A DNA stretch of 64,000 nucleotides, taken from assembly GCF_947179165.1 (NCBI RefSeq), contig NC_077243.1:31138001-31202000 (forward strand), written 5' to 3'. Under the pieces are notes generated by a model that did not search any database, was not told where the DNA came from, and worked only from the letters and a program-made list of their open reading frames with translations. Source of the stretch: Solanum dulcamara. Its lineage: Eukaryota; Streptophyta; Magnoliopsida; Solanales; Solanaceae. Positions 1 through 11,635 of the stretch are shown here, one piece after another. Each line of letters opens with the position of its first letter. Position 1 is the first letter of the stretch. The position numbers and the translations under genes are program-made.

Positions 1-510
1 TTGAGAGAAGTTTCTTGATATTTGTCCTTACCTTCCTGCCTATTTTACATACTCGTACATTCCACGTACTGACGTCATTCGACCTGCATCGTTTTATGAT
101 GCAGATACAGGTGTTAGAGATCCTCAACAGGCGCTTCGTTGAAGATCATTATTTTTTACCTATTTGGTGAGTCCTTCTTATATTCGGAGGAACTCTTTAT
201 CCTTTAATTATTGTTGAGTATTATGTTTCTTTTAAGGTAGACATGGATATGTCATTGGCACCATCTAAGAGTATTAGAGGCTTCATAAACAGAGTTTTAT
301 GATGAAATTGGAGTAGTTCTCCTTTGAAACTACTTCTTCTAAAAAAATTTCTTCTTTCATTAGATGTTGTTAATGGAGAGCCCATATAAGTATTCTTATT
401 AAGTCTTCCGCTGATGAATGAATAAGTGATGAGACCAAGTGGTTCTCTCAGAGGCCAGAGATGGTTTATGAGTGCCGGCCACGCCTAGGGTACCCTCTCG
501 AAGCGTGATA
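1..510 (+). repeat. A1 5' LTR, 3' part only
   Basis: The 3' part of a chromovirus LTR, cut by the window start. It aligns by eye with the end of the A2 LTR at 50030-50535: both carry the TTTTACATACTCGTACATTCC phrase, the GATCATCAAC-like stretch and a final CTAGGGTACCCTC...CGTGAYA. The last bases read GTGATA where A2 has GTGACA. The usual gap to the primer-binding site is absent, because gag sequence follows directly at 511. Confidence 0.75.
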
Positions 511-1690
511 GGGCCTACCTACAAGGTCTACTAAGGCACCCCAAGAGCCTATTACTCACCTAACTCCTACTTCGGAAGATGAATTCAAAGGTGCTATCAT
601 CATGCTCACCCAATTGATAGATGGCAAGAGGGGTAACTAAAGTTCACCAACTCCCACCTCTATCTCTCAAGAGCCATCAACTTAGGTGAGGATTCAAGAC
701 TTTTTGAGGATAAACCCACCAATTTTCATGGGTTCTAAGGCCGAGAAGGACCCCCTAAAATTTGTTGGTGAAATGTGGAAAATATTGAAGGCAATGCATG
801 CCACTGAGATTGAGGGGGTTGGGTTATTTTTCTATCAGTTCAACTAATGTGTGGTATAATCACTGGGAAGAAGGTAGAGGTGAGGATGCTACATCTTCTA
901 TTTGGTATAAGTTTGAGGAAACATTCCTTGATCACTTCTTTCCTAGAGAATTAAGAGAAGCAAATGTTGAAGAGTTTGTTAATTTGAAGTAAGAGGTATT
1001 GACAGTGAATGACTACAACCTTAAATTTATCCATCTATCCGGAGATGGTCCCAGATATTTGGTCTAAGATGAGGAAGTTTGTCTCTAGATTGGAGAGACA
1101 AATGAAGAAGGAGTGCAAAGCATCACTGCTGATTTCTGACATGGATATTTCTAGATTAATGGTGTATGGTCAGCTGGTATAGGAAGATAAGAGGAAAGAC
1201 AAAAAAGAGCACCTGATCAAGAAGGAAAGCTCAGCTGGACATGAGAATGAGTAGAGGTAGAGTAAGTACAACAAGTCATATTTTTTGAAGAGGTCTTCCA
1301 ACTATGCTCCATCAACGACAAGTACTCCTGCATCATATAATAGGTATGATCAGTAGGTACAGAGTTACCAAAATTCCAGAGCCTAGGGTTCTCAATCCCC
1401 AGCTAGTGTGGCTCAAGGTTCAAGGTAAAGCCGCTTTATGGCATGTGCGGTACTCTCTATTTGGGAGAGTGTAGAGACAAAAAAGAATGGTTGTTATAAA
1501 TATGGTAAAGTGGGTAATTTAAAGAGGGAGTATCTAACATAGGCCAACAGAGCCCAGTATTCTAACATAGCACCATTGGCTAGAGGTAATCAAAGAGGTA
1601 CCACTTTAGGTATGGGCGGAGGTACAAACTGCCTAAATGCCATGGATAGTCGCTAAGAAAATGAGAACTCCCCAGACATTGTGATGGGTT
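511..1690 (+). pseudogene. gag: A1 gag pseudogene (chromovirus)
   Basis: Remnant of the Gag nucleocapsid/capsid gene of a Ty3/Gypsy chromovirus. Gag packages the element RNA in cytoplasmic particles. The open stretch 798-992 matches the capsid region of A2, with the HFFPRELREA motif. Further on are the basic KDKK-type linker and a decayed zinc-knuckle zone near 1430-1530. About 300 bp that in A2 hold the primer-binding site, leader and gag start (50536-50836) are missing, so there is no start codon. Stops are frequent. The TAA at 990-992 occupies the same codon as a TAA in A2 (51311-51313), so it may predate both copies. Identification is firm; function is lost. Confidence 0.75.
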
Positions 1691-2845
1691 TAATTTGAGT
1701 CTTTACACTTGATTATTATGTTTTGATGGATCTGAATGCCACTTTATCCTTTGTATCTCCTTATGTGGCTAGTAGAGTTGATAGAATTTCTAAGTGTCTT
1801 CTTGAGCCTTTCAGTGTATCTACTCTTGTTGGTGCATCTATCATAGATAATAGTGTCTATAGAGATTATAATGTGTCTATATTTCATAATGATACCATGG
1901 GTGACTTAGTTGAGTTGGACATGGTTAATTTTGATGTGATTCGTGACATAGACTTGCTATATGCTTGTTATGCCTCTGTTGATTGTAGGACTCAGATTTC
2001 TAAGTTCAGTTTTTTGAATGAGCCTCTGTTAGAATGGAAGGGAAGACTTTTTGTGCCTAAGGGTAAGTTTATATCCTATCTTAGGTCCAGAAAGTTGATA
2101 TCTAAAGGGTGTATTTATCACATCGTTAGGGTCAGGGATTTTAGTGTTGAGTCCCCTACTCTTATGTCAATCTCAATTGTAAATGAGTTTCCAGAAGTGT
2201 TTCTTGAAGATCTACATGGAGTCTCTCCTGATATAGAGATAGAATTTAGGATTGATGTCCTTCGTATTACATAACCTATCTCTATCCCTCTATATAGAAT
2301 AGCTCCTGCTGAGTTGAAAAAGTTGAAAGAGCATCAAAAAGATCTCTTAGATAAGGGATTCATTATCCGAGTATCTCGTCTTGGAGCGCTCCTGTGTTAT
2401 TCTTGTGAAAGAAATATGGATCATTGAGAATGTTTATTGACAATCGTCAACTTAATAAGGTAACCATAAAGAACAAGTATCTCCTTCCCAGAATAGATGA
2501 TTTATTTGACCAACTTCAGGGTGCCACCTATTTCTCCAAGATAGATCTTAGATCAAACTATCATCAATTGAAACTGAGGGAATATGATATACCAAAGACT
2601 GCTTTTAAAACCCAGTATGGTCACTTTGAGTTTCTTGTTATGTCCTCTGGTTTGACCAACGCTCCTGCAATATTTATGGACTTGATGAATAGAGTGTTTA
2701 CACAGTAATTGGATATATTTATGATTGTATTTATAAAATATATATTGATATATTCGAGGAGTAAGAAGGACTATGCTAGTCATCTCAGGATTGTTCTACA
2801 AACTCTCAAGGATATGGAGCTGTATGCTAAATTTTCAAAGTGTTA
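1691..2845 (+). pseudogene. pol: A1 pol pseudogene, protease and RT part
   Basis: Protease and first two thirds of reverse transcriptase. The open stretch 1723-2274 covers protease and the linker. Its active-site region reads DLNATLSF, where the aspartic protease motif D-S/T-G is expected, so Ser and Gly are lost. RT follows with [21 protein letters not shown] and FSKIDLRS (2424-2708). The catalytic aspartate box, FIDD in A2, reads FIKY near 2730, so both metal-binding aspartates are gone. The gene stops at about 2845 in the middle of RT, where it is fused to the middle of a B-type LTR. The continuation (integrase end) reappears at 18513. Confidence 0.8.
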
Positions 2846-3863
2846 AGATGAGCTATTCCTAATACGTTTTAAACATGGATTGATAGGCAGTTACTATCGT
2901 TCCCTATTATGTTATGATCATGTTTTTATGAGTTTCTATTGGGATATAGACTAAGCATCGAGAGGGCTTCTAAGTAGGGTTTGGTCCGGTAACGTAGTTA
3001 GTTACCCAAGGGAATACTAGTAGCAAGCTAAAGTCCCAAACTACGTTGCCCACATAAGTTGCATTCATGGCCTAGCTAGTGGATCCACATAGCCCAGTTG
3101 AATAGTTACTTTTGTAGTATGCCCTGGCAAGGTAGCCTCCCCTGTTTTGATATAGGAATCATCGGCCTATCTTGATGTGGGAGTCATTGGATTCCATATA
3201 ATAGCTTGCATGGTCTTAGTTGTTGGTTAATGGTCCTATCCCACACAAGTTGAAGATTATGAGATGTCAAGTTATGACTTTACAATAAAGCTTTTATAAT
3301 ATGCATTGATAAGGAGCTTTTTATCTTTTAAATTGGTTTTAAAATTTACTCATATGATTGGTCATGCATCTTATTGTATATTTATTATGTTCTTTTACTC
3401 TTTCATACATACCTCAGAAACTTAGTACATTCAAACCTACTTTGTCTATATTATCTCATAAAGTTATGACGGACGACACTCGCGATCATCCTATTCTTAG
3501 ATAGTGATTACCCTAGATTTCTAAAGAAGTTGGTGATTCCTCATTCTATCAAAGACATGACTTTTATTCACGTTACTATTTTTTTAACTTTCTTCTGTTG
3601 TTACGGTGAGCATGGAGCTTGTCCTTAGTCCCCGTCAAGGGTTAAACTAGAAGTATGTTTAGAAGATAATGTGATGTAGTCCATACAAACATTGATTGGT
3701 TGATTTTAACCCTTAGTCCCATACCCTTTGAGATTATTACTTCCGCTTGTATTTAACGTATTGTTTACCTTATCTATGCAATGTATGCTAAGATGGCTTA
3801 TAGTTGGGGTCCCTCGTAATTTAATCACTATGTCGCGGCTTGGCCCTAGTTCAGATCATGACA
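2846..3863 (+). repeat. B1 5' LTR, truncated
   Basis: Matches the second half of the full B LTR (from about 17499), including the landmarks CCTAGCTAGTGGATCCACATAG, GACGGACGACACTCGCGATCATCC and GGTCCCTCG. It ends in CATGACA and is followed by a primer-binding site. The U3, TATA box and putative splice donor are lost in the left truncation at the A1 junction. Confidence 0.8.
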
Positions 3864-3867
3864 AACT

Positions 3868-3879
3868 TTGTATCAGAGC
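3868..3879 (+). promoter_or_regulatory. B1 primer-binding site (initiator tRNA-Met type)
   Basis: TTGTATCAGAGC lies 5 nt after the LTR end. It differs by one base from TGGTATCAGAGC, the complement of the 3' end of plant initiator tRNA-Met used by many plant LTR retrotransposons to prime minus-strand DNA. Confidence 0.8.
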
Positions 3880-4051
3880 ATAAGGTTTAGAAGAGTTCTA
3901 GGGAGTCTAATATTTTGCGTTAAGTAGAGTCTTATTCATTGGTTTTAAGCACACCGTATCCATAAATAAGAGGCTATAAAATATCTTAGGAAAAAGTCTC
4001 ACCCTCTTTCATGATTGATGTCTTGCGGTAGAGAGGTTAAGTCTTTTGTTT

Positions 4052-4081
4052 CTAATGCTTGTTCTTTGCAATTTTCAGGGT
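4052..4081 (+). promoter_or_regulatory. B1 putative 3' splice site before gag
   Basis: CTAAT (4052-4056) resembles a plant branch point. It is followed by a U-rich tract and CAG (4076-4078), with the gag ATG starting 3 nt later at 4082. A2 has the same layout at 50725-50756, and B3 keeps the branch point but has AAA for CAG. This is a prediction from layout and consensus only. Confidence 0.45.
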
Positions 4082-5240
4082 ATGCCTCCACGAAGATACC
4101 CCTTAGAAGGAATATGTTTGAAGAGGAGAAACAAGCTCCGAATGACCCTATGAATGATCAAGTTTCCAATGTCGAGTTTTGAGTGGCCTTTCAAGTACTC
4201 TCTTAAGCTGTTACGACTCAAGTTAACCATGAGGTGGTTTCTTCTGTTAACCCAAATATTGGTACCATAGTGACAAGAGTTCATGATTTCATGAGGATGA
4301 ATCCTCTAGAGTTTTGGTGTTCTAAAGTTTATGAGGGTCCACAAGATTTTGTTGATGGCATCCATAATATTGTTGATATCATGCAAATTAGCCCAATTGA
4401 GATGGCGGAGTTGGCTATGTACTAGTTAAAGTGTTTTGCTCAGATTTGGTTTGATCAATGGAAAAGTGAGAGGCCTAGAGTAGCAGAGCCCGCAACTTGG
4501 GATGAGTTCAAAAGGGTATTTCTTGATTGCTTTTTCCTATTAGGGTTAAGGGAGGCTAAATTGTAAAAGTTTATCAACCTTAAGAGAGGTGTTATCAGTG
4601 TGAGGGAGTATGCCCTAAAGTTTTCTTAATTTTCAAAGTATGCTCCATTCATTTTTGCCTACTCAAAAGCTCATATGAGCAAGTTCGTATCGAGGGCATC
4701 AGATATGGTAGCGATGGAGTACAAAATGAAAATGTTGATTTTGGAGATGGATATATCTAGAATCATGAACAATGTGGAGGAAATAGAGAGTGTAAAGCTA
4801 AAGGTGAAGAATAGGGAGTCTAAGAGGCTAAAGAGCGATGATAGTGACTTCTCACATGCCAAGTTCGGAAGTGGTGGACATCCTAATTTTTGCCAAACGT
4901 ACTCCGGCCAAGGGTTTTCTAATACCAATACTCCAATATTCGCCAAGGATAAGGTGCCCAACCCTACACCTCAAGGAGGTGCTCCTATAAGCCAAGTTAC
5001 TCCCGCATGCAAGAAGTGTGGTAGAAACCACAAGGGCGAATGTTTAGCTGGATTGAATATGTTCTATTAGTGTTGTAAGCCGGGTCATCATACTAAGGAA
5101 TTCAAGTTCAAGGATGCTCATCCTCAAGGCCAAGTTGCTCAAGGTGGACAAGTGTAACCAAAGGATGGTGAACACAAAATAAGGTTTTATGCTCCCCATA
5201 GTAGGCAAGAGGTGGAGGAGACTCCCGACAGGTAAGTTAC
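4082..5240 (+). pseudogene. gag: B1 gag pseudogene
   Basis: Chromovirus Gag remnant beginning at ATG 4082 (start MPPRR). Stretches 4234-4425 and 4675-5070 are still open. They hold the capsid region (MNPLEF...FVDGI) and a C-terminal CKKCGRNHKGEC zinc-knuckle-like motif (around 5010-5045). The following CCHC knuckle is decayed: a stop follows FY, and the third cysteine is Phe. There are several nonsense codons, for example at about 4181, 4423 and 4563. The start is chosen because the same MPP/MSP start occurs in A2 (50754) and B3 (46193), each directly after the leader. Translation would give only short fragments. Confidence 0.8.
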
Positions 5241-5249
5241 GGTCTTCCA

Positions 5250-8035
5250 TAAAGTTACTTTATGTGATCTAGTTGCTTGAGATGACTGATTTAGATTTTT
5301 TCCATGGTATGAATTGGTTATATGCATGTTATTCTTCGATTGATTATAGAACCCGAGTGGTTTAGTTCTAATTTCCAAGTGAGCCGATCCTAGAATAGAA
5401 GGGTAGTAATTATATGTTTAAAGGTCAATTTATTTTGTGCCATATAGCTTAGAAAATGATTTCCATGGGTTGTATGTACCCTCTTGTAAGGTTTATGGAT
5501 GAGAATTTCGAAGAACTTATCGTAGAGTCGGTTTCCATTATAAATGAGTTTCCGGATGTGTTTCTCGATGATATGCTTGGTGTTCCTCCTGAAAGGGAGA
5601 TAGATTTTGGTATAGATCTTCTTCCAGTTACTCAACCTATTTCTATTCTTTCTTACCGGATGGCTCCAGCAGAGTTTAAAGAGTTGAAGGATCAAGTGAA
5701 GGACTTCTCAGGCAAGGGTTTCATTAGACCAAGTATATCCCCATGGGGTGCTCCCGTATTGTTTGTTAGAAAGAAGGATGGTTCATTGGGCATGTGAATT
5801 GACTACTTACAATTGAATGAGGTAACCATCAAGAATAAATATCCAATTTTGATGATAGATAACTTGTTTGATCAATTGCAAGGGGCAAGTTACCTATCCA
5901 AAATAGACCTTCGTTCTAATTATCACCAATTGATGGTGAGGGAGTGTGACATTCCCAAAATGGCATTTTGAATGAGGTATCTCCATTATGATTTTTTAGT
6001 CATGCTGTTCGATTTGACCAATGCTCTCATGACTTTCATGGATTAGATGAGTAGGATGTTTAAAAAATACTTGGAAATGTTTGTAATTGTGTTTATTGAT
6101 GATTTAATTGTTTACTCCCAGAATGAGGAAGAGAATACTAATCACTTGAGGATTGTGTTATAAATTCTAAGGGACAAACAATTATTTGCCAAATACAATA
6201 AATGTGAGTTTTGGTTAAGAGAGGTGGCTTTTCTTGGTCATATTGTGTCTGGTGAAGGGATTATGATGCAACATGTTAAGGTAATAGCCTATGCTTCTAA
6301 GCAACTTAAGGTGTATGAACGAAACTATCCAACCCATGATCTTGAACTAGCGACAGTTGTATTTGCTTTAAAAATTTGGAGGCACTATCTTTATGGTGTC
6401 CATGTGGATGTGTTCACCGAGCATAAGAGTTTACAATACGTGTTCAAGTAAAAAAACTTAAACCTTTGGTAAAGAAGATGGCTTGAATTGTTAAAGGAGT
6501 TAGACATGAGTGTAGTGTATCATCTAGGCAAAGCTAATGTGGTTGCCGATACACTAAGTAGATTATCTATGAGTAGTGTTGCACATGCTGAAGAAGGTAA
6601 GAAAGTATTGATAAAAAATGTTCATAGATTGGCACGTTTAGGTGTATGGTTGGTTGACTCCCATAATGGAGGTGTTCTTGTGCATAATGGTTTGGAATCG
6701 TCTTTTGTAGAGGAATTTAAGGCTAAACAAGACCATGATCCGGTGCTAGTTGAGTTAAAGAAGTATGTGGATGAAAAAGCTATTGATCCTTTCTTCCAAG
6801 GGGGAGATGGTTTTCTGCGTTACCAAGGTCGGTTGTGTGTACCCAATGTTAATGGGTTGAGAGAGTTGATTATGAATGAAGCCCATAGTTACCAATATTC
6901 GATTCATCCGGGTTCCACCAAGATGTATCAAGACTTGAGTGATGTGCATTGGTAGAGTGGTATGAAAAAAGACATAGTAGGGTTTGTAGCTATGTGTCTA
7001 AATTTACAACAAGTCAAAGTCGAGCATCAAAGACTGGGAGGTCTAGCCCTAGATATTGAAATTCCTACTTAGAAGTGGGAAGATGTGAATATGGATTTTG
7101 TAATGGGTTTGCCTCGTACTAAGAATCAATATGATTTTATTTGGGTTGTTGTAGATCGGCTGACCAAGTAGGCTCATTTTCTATCGGTTAAGACTTCTTA
7201 CACAACCGAAGATTATGCTAAGTTGTATGTTTGTGAAGTGGTAATACTTTATGGTGGGACCTTGTCTATCATATCAGATCAAGGTGTACAATTCACTTCA
7301 TACTTTTGGAAGTCATTTCAGAAGGGTCCCGATACAAAGATTAAGTTAAGTACCATTTTTTATCCTCAAACCGACGACCAAACCAAAAGAACGATCAACT
7401 TTTAGAAGATATGTTAAGGGCATGTGTTGTTGATTTTAAAGGGAGTTGGATTTAGTTTGCCTATAATAATAGCTATCATTCTAGCATCCAAATGACTCAT
7501 TTTGAAGCATTGTATGAGAGGAGATATAGATCTCTGGTGGGATGGTTTAAAGTAGGTAAGATGACCTTGATTGGTCCAGATTTCATGATAGATGCTATGG
7601 AGAAGGTAAGACTCATAAGGGAGAGGTTGAATATGGCTAAAAGTCATCAAAATCATATTCTGATGTTAGGAAAACAGAGCTTAAATTAGAAGTGGATGAT
7701 TGGGTCTATTTGAAGGTTTCACCCATGAAGGGTGTAATGTAATTTGGTAAGAAAGGAAAATTGTGTCCTAGATACGTTGAACCTTATAAAATATTGAGAC
7801 ATGCTGGCAAAATTGCTTATGAGTTAGATTTGCCACTTAAATTAGCCATGGTTCACCCGGTATTTCATGCGTCTATGTTGAGGAAGTTTGTGGATGATCC
7901 AAACTCCATTATGCCATGAGAAGTTAAGAAATAGAGAAGTTTTGTCCATCAAAGTGTTATGAAGGAATCAACAAGTAGAAAGTGTTACATGGGAGGCGGA
8001 GGCAAATATGATAAGATGATACCCGTACCTCTTTC
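5250..8035 (+). pseudogene. pol: B1 pol pseudogene (PR-RT-RH-IN-chromodomain-like)
   Basis: Polyprotein remnant with domains in normal order. Most of the protease is deleted; only its end (F-GMNWLYA, about 5285-5330) remains. RT runs 5456-6210 with GAPVLFVRKKDGS, and FIDDLIVYS near 6091, so the catalytic aspartates are kept. About 100 codons are missing at 6260: SGEGI is joined straight to [10 protein letters not shown] of RNase H, deleting the RT thumb/connection and the first RNase H aspartate. RNase H continues to 6451, the integrase zinc region to 6955, and the core with MDF (7087) and ISDQG (about 7275). The end of the chromodomain-like tail is recognisable to 8012. Stops at 6953, 7070 and 7169 recur in B2. 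Confidence 0.85.
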
Positions 8036-8278
8036 CCTCTACCCAAGCCTAAAGTAGTAAGTTATTTTTATTCGAGCTTACATATTCAGTTCCTCCTATG
8101 TCATTCATATGCATGCATCTTCATGAAAAAGTTTATTTTAAGTCATGATTTTATGTTCAGTTGAAGTTTTCATGTGCCATGCATTTTAAGATACCAGCAG
8201 GTTTATATTGGGTTGCTAGTCTATTTTCTCATTTCCTTCCTATGATAAGTTAATCTCATTCGAGGATGGATGTTTCCA

Positions 8279-8289
8279 AGGGGAGATAT
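8279..8289 (+). promoter_or_regulatory. B1 polypurine tract
   Basis: AAGGGGAGAT directly precedes the TGTAAGACC start of the 3' LTR. This is the plus-strand primer site of reverse transcription. The same position holds AAGGAGATAT at 16241 and AAGGGGGAGAT at 55580. Confidence 0.75.
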
Positions 8290-10111
8290 TGTAAGACCCC
8301 AGAAGTTGGAAAGTTGGAACCAAGGATAAAAATCTCAAAATCTTGAACTGACCCAAGAATGCAAGCCACTTTTATGGCTCATAGAGCTCTCTACAGCTCG
8401 TAAATTTGAGTCATAGAGTGAACCCTAGAGAAAAAATAGATGTTGCCCTCAAAAGAGGTTCTATTATTGAATAGGACTAGTCATCGTCCTGTTGACGGGT
8501 CGTAGAAACCTCTCGTCAACCAGAGTTTAGAGGCCTTGTTCAAAGTTTCCCCAAGGCCAAGGTGATGACTTAACAAGATGGGTCATAGAAGAGCTTAAGG
8601 TTCGTCAGAACCACCCATCGCAAACTTCATGGACCCTAAAAAAATTACAGGTTTTGGGATCTGCAGGAAGAGCCTCAAGAATGACTCATTTTTAAGTTGA
8701 CGGGTCGTAAACTTGACCCAATCCCAAATTTTAGAGATTCAATTTTCATACCTGCAGGATGAGTCATTTAGATGACTCGTCATCCCTTCGAGGACCAGTA
8801 GGAGTAGGTTCGTAGGTTCAAAAATTTGATGTTTAATGAGTGGTAATTATGTCATTTCCAAAGTTCAGTTTAATGAACCTAGACATATTTATGGCCAAGT
8901 TCAAAGTCTATAAAAATTCAATTCTTCAAATTCCTCCTCCTATTCAACTCATTCTCCCAAAAATTTGCCCAAGGCAAGAACAAAGTCTATCAAGGATTCT
9001 CTCAAAATTCAAGCTAGCGTTTCCAAATTTCTTCAAGGTTAATCTTCAATTCTTAGTGAGACTACGAATGTAAGGTTGAAGTATAATGATGATCAAAGTT
9101 AAGATCAAAGATGTTATTATAGTGTGATAAATCCAATTCTCACACAAGTATGTTTCAAGATGATTATAAGGACAATTATCACTGAAGTTATAGATTCCTA
9201 TGAATGAGGAAGTTAAGATGAGTTATTCCTAATATATTTTAAACATGGACTACTAGGCAGTTACTATCTTTCCCTATTATGTTATGATCATGTTTTTATG
9301 AGTTTTTGTTGGGATATTGACTAAACACCGAGAGGGCTTCTAGGTGGGGTTTAATTTGGTAATGCAGTTAGTTATGCAAGTAAATCCTAGTAGCAACCTA
9401 AATTCCCTAACTACGTTGCCCACGTAGGTTTTTTTCATTGCCTAGCTAGTGGATCCACATAGCACAGTTGAATACTTTTGGAATATTCCTTGGCAAAGTA
9501 GTCTCCCCTATTTTGATGCAGGAGTCATCATCCTATCTCGATGCAAAAGTCATTGTATTTAATGTAATAGCTAGCATGGTCTTGATTGTCGGTTAATGGA
9601 CCTATCCTACATAAGTTGAAATTAAGTTATGAGATGTCAAGTTATGAGTTTACGATGAAGTTTTTATAATATGTAATGACCAAGAGCTTCTTATGTTTTA
9701 AATTGCTTTTAAGCTCTACTCATATTCATCATGATTGGTAATACATCTTATGGCATATTGATTACGTTCTTTTAATTGTTCATGCATACCTCACATACTT
9801 AGTACATTCAAATGTACTTTGTCTACATTGTCTCATAATGTAGGGACGGACGACACTCGCGATCATCCTATTTGTGGCTAGTGATTGCCCTAGATTTCTC
9901 AAAAAGTTGGTTAGTCCTCATTCTATTAAGGACATGACTTTTATTCATGTTATTATTATTTTGAATTTCTTCTATTGTTAGGGTATGCTAGGAGCTTATC
10001 CTTAGCCCCCATCAATGGTTAAACTAGAGGCATGTTTAGATGATAATGTGATGTAGTACATGCATACGTTGATTGGTTGATTTTATCCCTTAGTCCCATA
10101 CCCTTTGAATG
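8290..10111 (+). repeat. Central B LTR, 3' end and an internal piece missing
   Basis: Starts TGTAAGACCCC after the polypurine tract. U3 carries repeated GACGGGTCGTA-type words (8490-8790), including GATGACTCGTCATC, an inverted repeat. A TATA-like TATAAAAA lies at 8909-8916. About 300 bp present in the last B LTR (around 17033-17345, including the splice-donor-like site) are deleted near 9060. The LTR breaks off at about 10111, roughly 135 bp before its expected end, and runs into gag sequence of B2 without LTR end, primer-binding site or gag start. Confidence 0.75.
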
Positions 10112-10510
10112 TAACTTCTCCTATGCCAAGTTCAAAAGTGGTGTACTTCCTTGTTTTCTCCCAAAGCACTTCAGACAAGGGTCTTTTAATGTCGCTACTC
10201 TATGATCTGACAAGGATAGAGTGCCCAACCTAAAACCTCAAGGAGGTGCTCCTATAGGCCAAGTTACTCCCTCGTGCAAGAAGTGTGGTAGGAACCACAA
10301 GGGAGAATGTTTAGCTGGATTAGATATGTGCTATCAGTGTGGTAAGCTGGGTCATCATGCTAAGGAATGCAAGGCCAAGGATGCTCGTCCTCAAGTCCAA
10401 GTTGATCAAGGTGGCTAAGTGCGACCAAAGTGTGGTCAACGCAACAATAGGTTTTATGCTCTCTATGGTAGGCAAGAGCTGGAGGAGACTCCCAATATTG
10501 TCACGAGTAG
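10112..10510 (+). pseudogene. gag: B2 gag pseudogene, C-terminal fragment
   Basis: Only the last part of Gag. The stretch 10221-10418 is open and encodes the CKKCGRNHKGEC motif followed by an intact CCHC knuckle (CYQCGKLGHHAKEC, about 10329-10370), which binds element RNA in functional copies. The N-terminal two thirds are deleted together with the preceding LTR end. It is better preserved here than in B1. Confidence 0.8.
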
Positions 10511-11635
10511 GTAACGGGTCTTTCACTATGATGTTTATGCTTTGATTAATACGGGTGAAAACATGTCTTTTGTTTTCCCTTATATGTCCATGAGATTTGA
10601 TGTTAATCCCGAGACTTTGGTTAGAGACTTTCTCCATTTATACTCCAGTAGGTGAGTTTGTTGTGCTAAAAGAGTTTACAGAAGTTGTCTAGTTACGGTC
10701 TTCCATAAAGTTACTTGATGTGATCTAGTTGAGCTTCAGATGACTGATTTCGATGAATCCTTGGTATAGATTAGCTATATGCATGTTATGCTTGTATTAA
10801 TTGTAGAACCTGAGTGGTTAAGTTCCAATTCCCAAGTGAGCCGGTCCTAGAAATGAAGGGTAGTAATTCTGTGTTTATAGGTTAATTCATTTCTTTCCTT
10901 AAAGTTCAGAAAATGATTTCCAAGGGTTGTATATACCATCTTGTAAGGGTTATAAATGAGAATTTCAAAGCCCTTACTGTAGAGTTGGTTCCCATTGTAA
11001 ATGATTGTCCTGATGTATTTCTCGTTGATCTACTCGGTGTTCCTACTGAAAGGGAGATTGATTTTGGTATAGATCTTGCTCGAGTTACTCAACCTATTTT
11101 TATTCCTTCTTACCTTATGGATCCGATGGAGTTAAAGGATTAATTGAAGGACTTGTTAAACACGGGTTTCATTATCAAAGTGTACCCCATGAGGTGCTCA
11201 CATATTGTTTGTTAGAAGAAGGATGGTTCATTACGTATGTGCATTGATTACCGTCAATTGAATAAGGTAACCATCAAGAATAAATATCCAATTCTGAGGA
11301 TAGATGATTTATTTGATCAGTTGCTAGGGGCAAGTTACTTTTCCAAAATATACTGCCATTCTAGTTATCACCAATTGAGGGTGAGGGATGTGACATTCCT
11401 AAAACAGCATTTCAAACGAGGTATCGCCATTATGAGTTTTTAGTCATGTCGTTCGGTTTGACCAAAATACTCCCACGGTTTTCATGGATTTGATGAATAA
11501 GGTGTTAGAATAATACTAGTACATGTTTGTAATTGTGATTATTGATGATATATTGGTTTACTTCTGAAATGAGGAATAGCATACTAATCACTTGAGGATT
11601 GTGTTACAAACTCTAAGGGACAAATAATTATTTGC
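10511..11635 (+). pseudogene. pol: B2 pol pseudogene, left part (PR and RT)
   Basis: Protease and most of RT up to the solo-LTR insertion. The protease active site reads NTGENMSF near 10549: the catalytic Asp of D-T-G is Asn, a loss-of-activity change. RT shows [10 protein letters not shown], a one-base loss of frame near 11160-11220, [16 protein letters not shown] (11237), and VIIDDILVY near 11530, so the two catalytic aspartates are present. The reading frame is interrupted at 11636 by the reverse-strand LTR and resumes at 13748. Confidence 0.8.
11631..11635. repeat. Target-site duplication, left (TTTGC)
   Basis: Five bases flanking the solo LTR. The right partner at 13743-13747 reads TTTGT, a single C-to-T difference. 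The uninterrupted site in B1 (about 6191-6204) reads TTATTTGCCAAAT, which agrees with insertion here. Confidence 0.75.
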
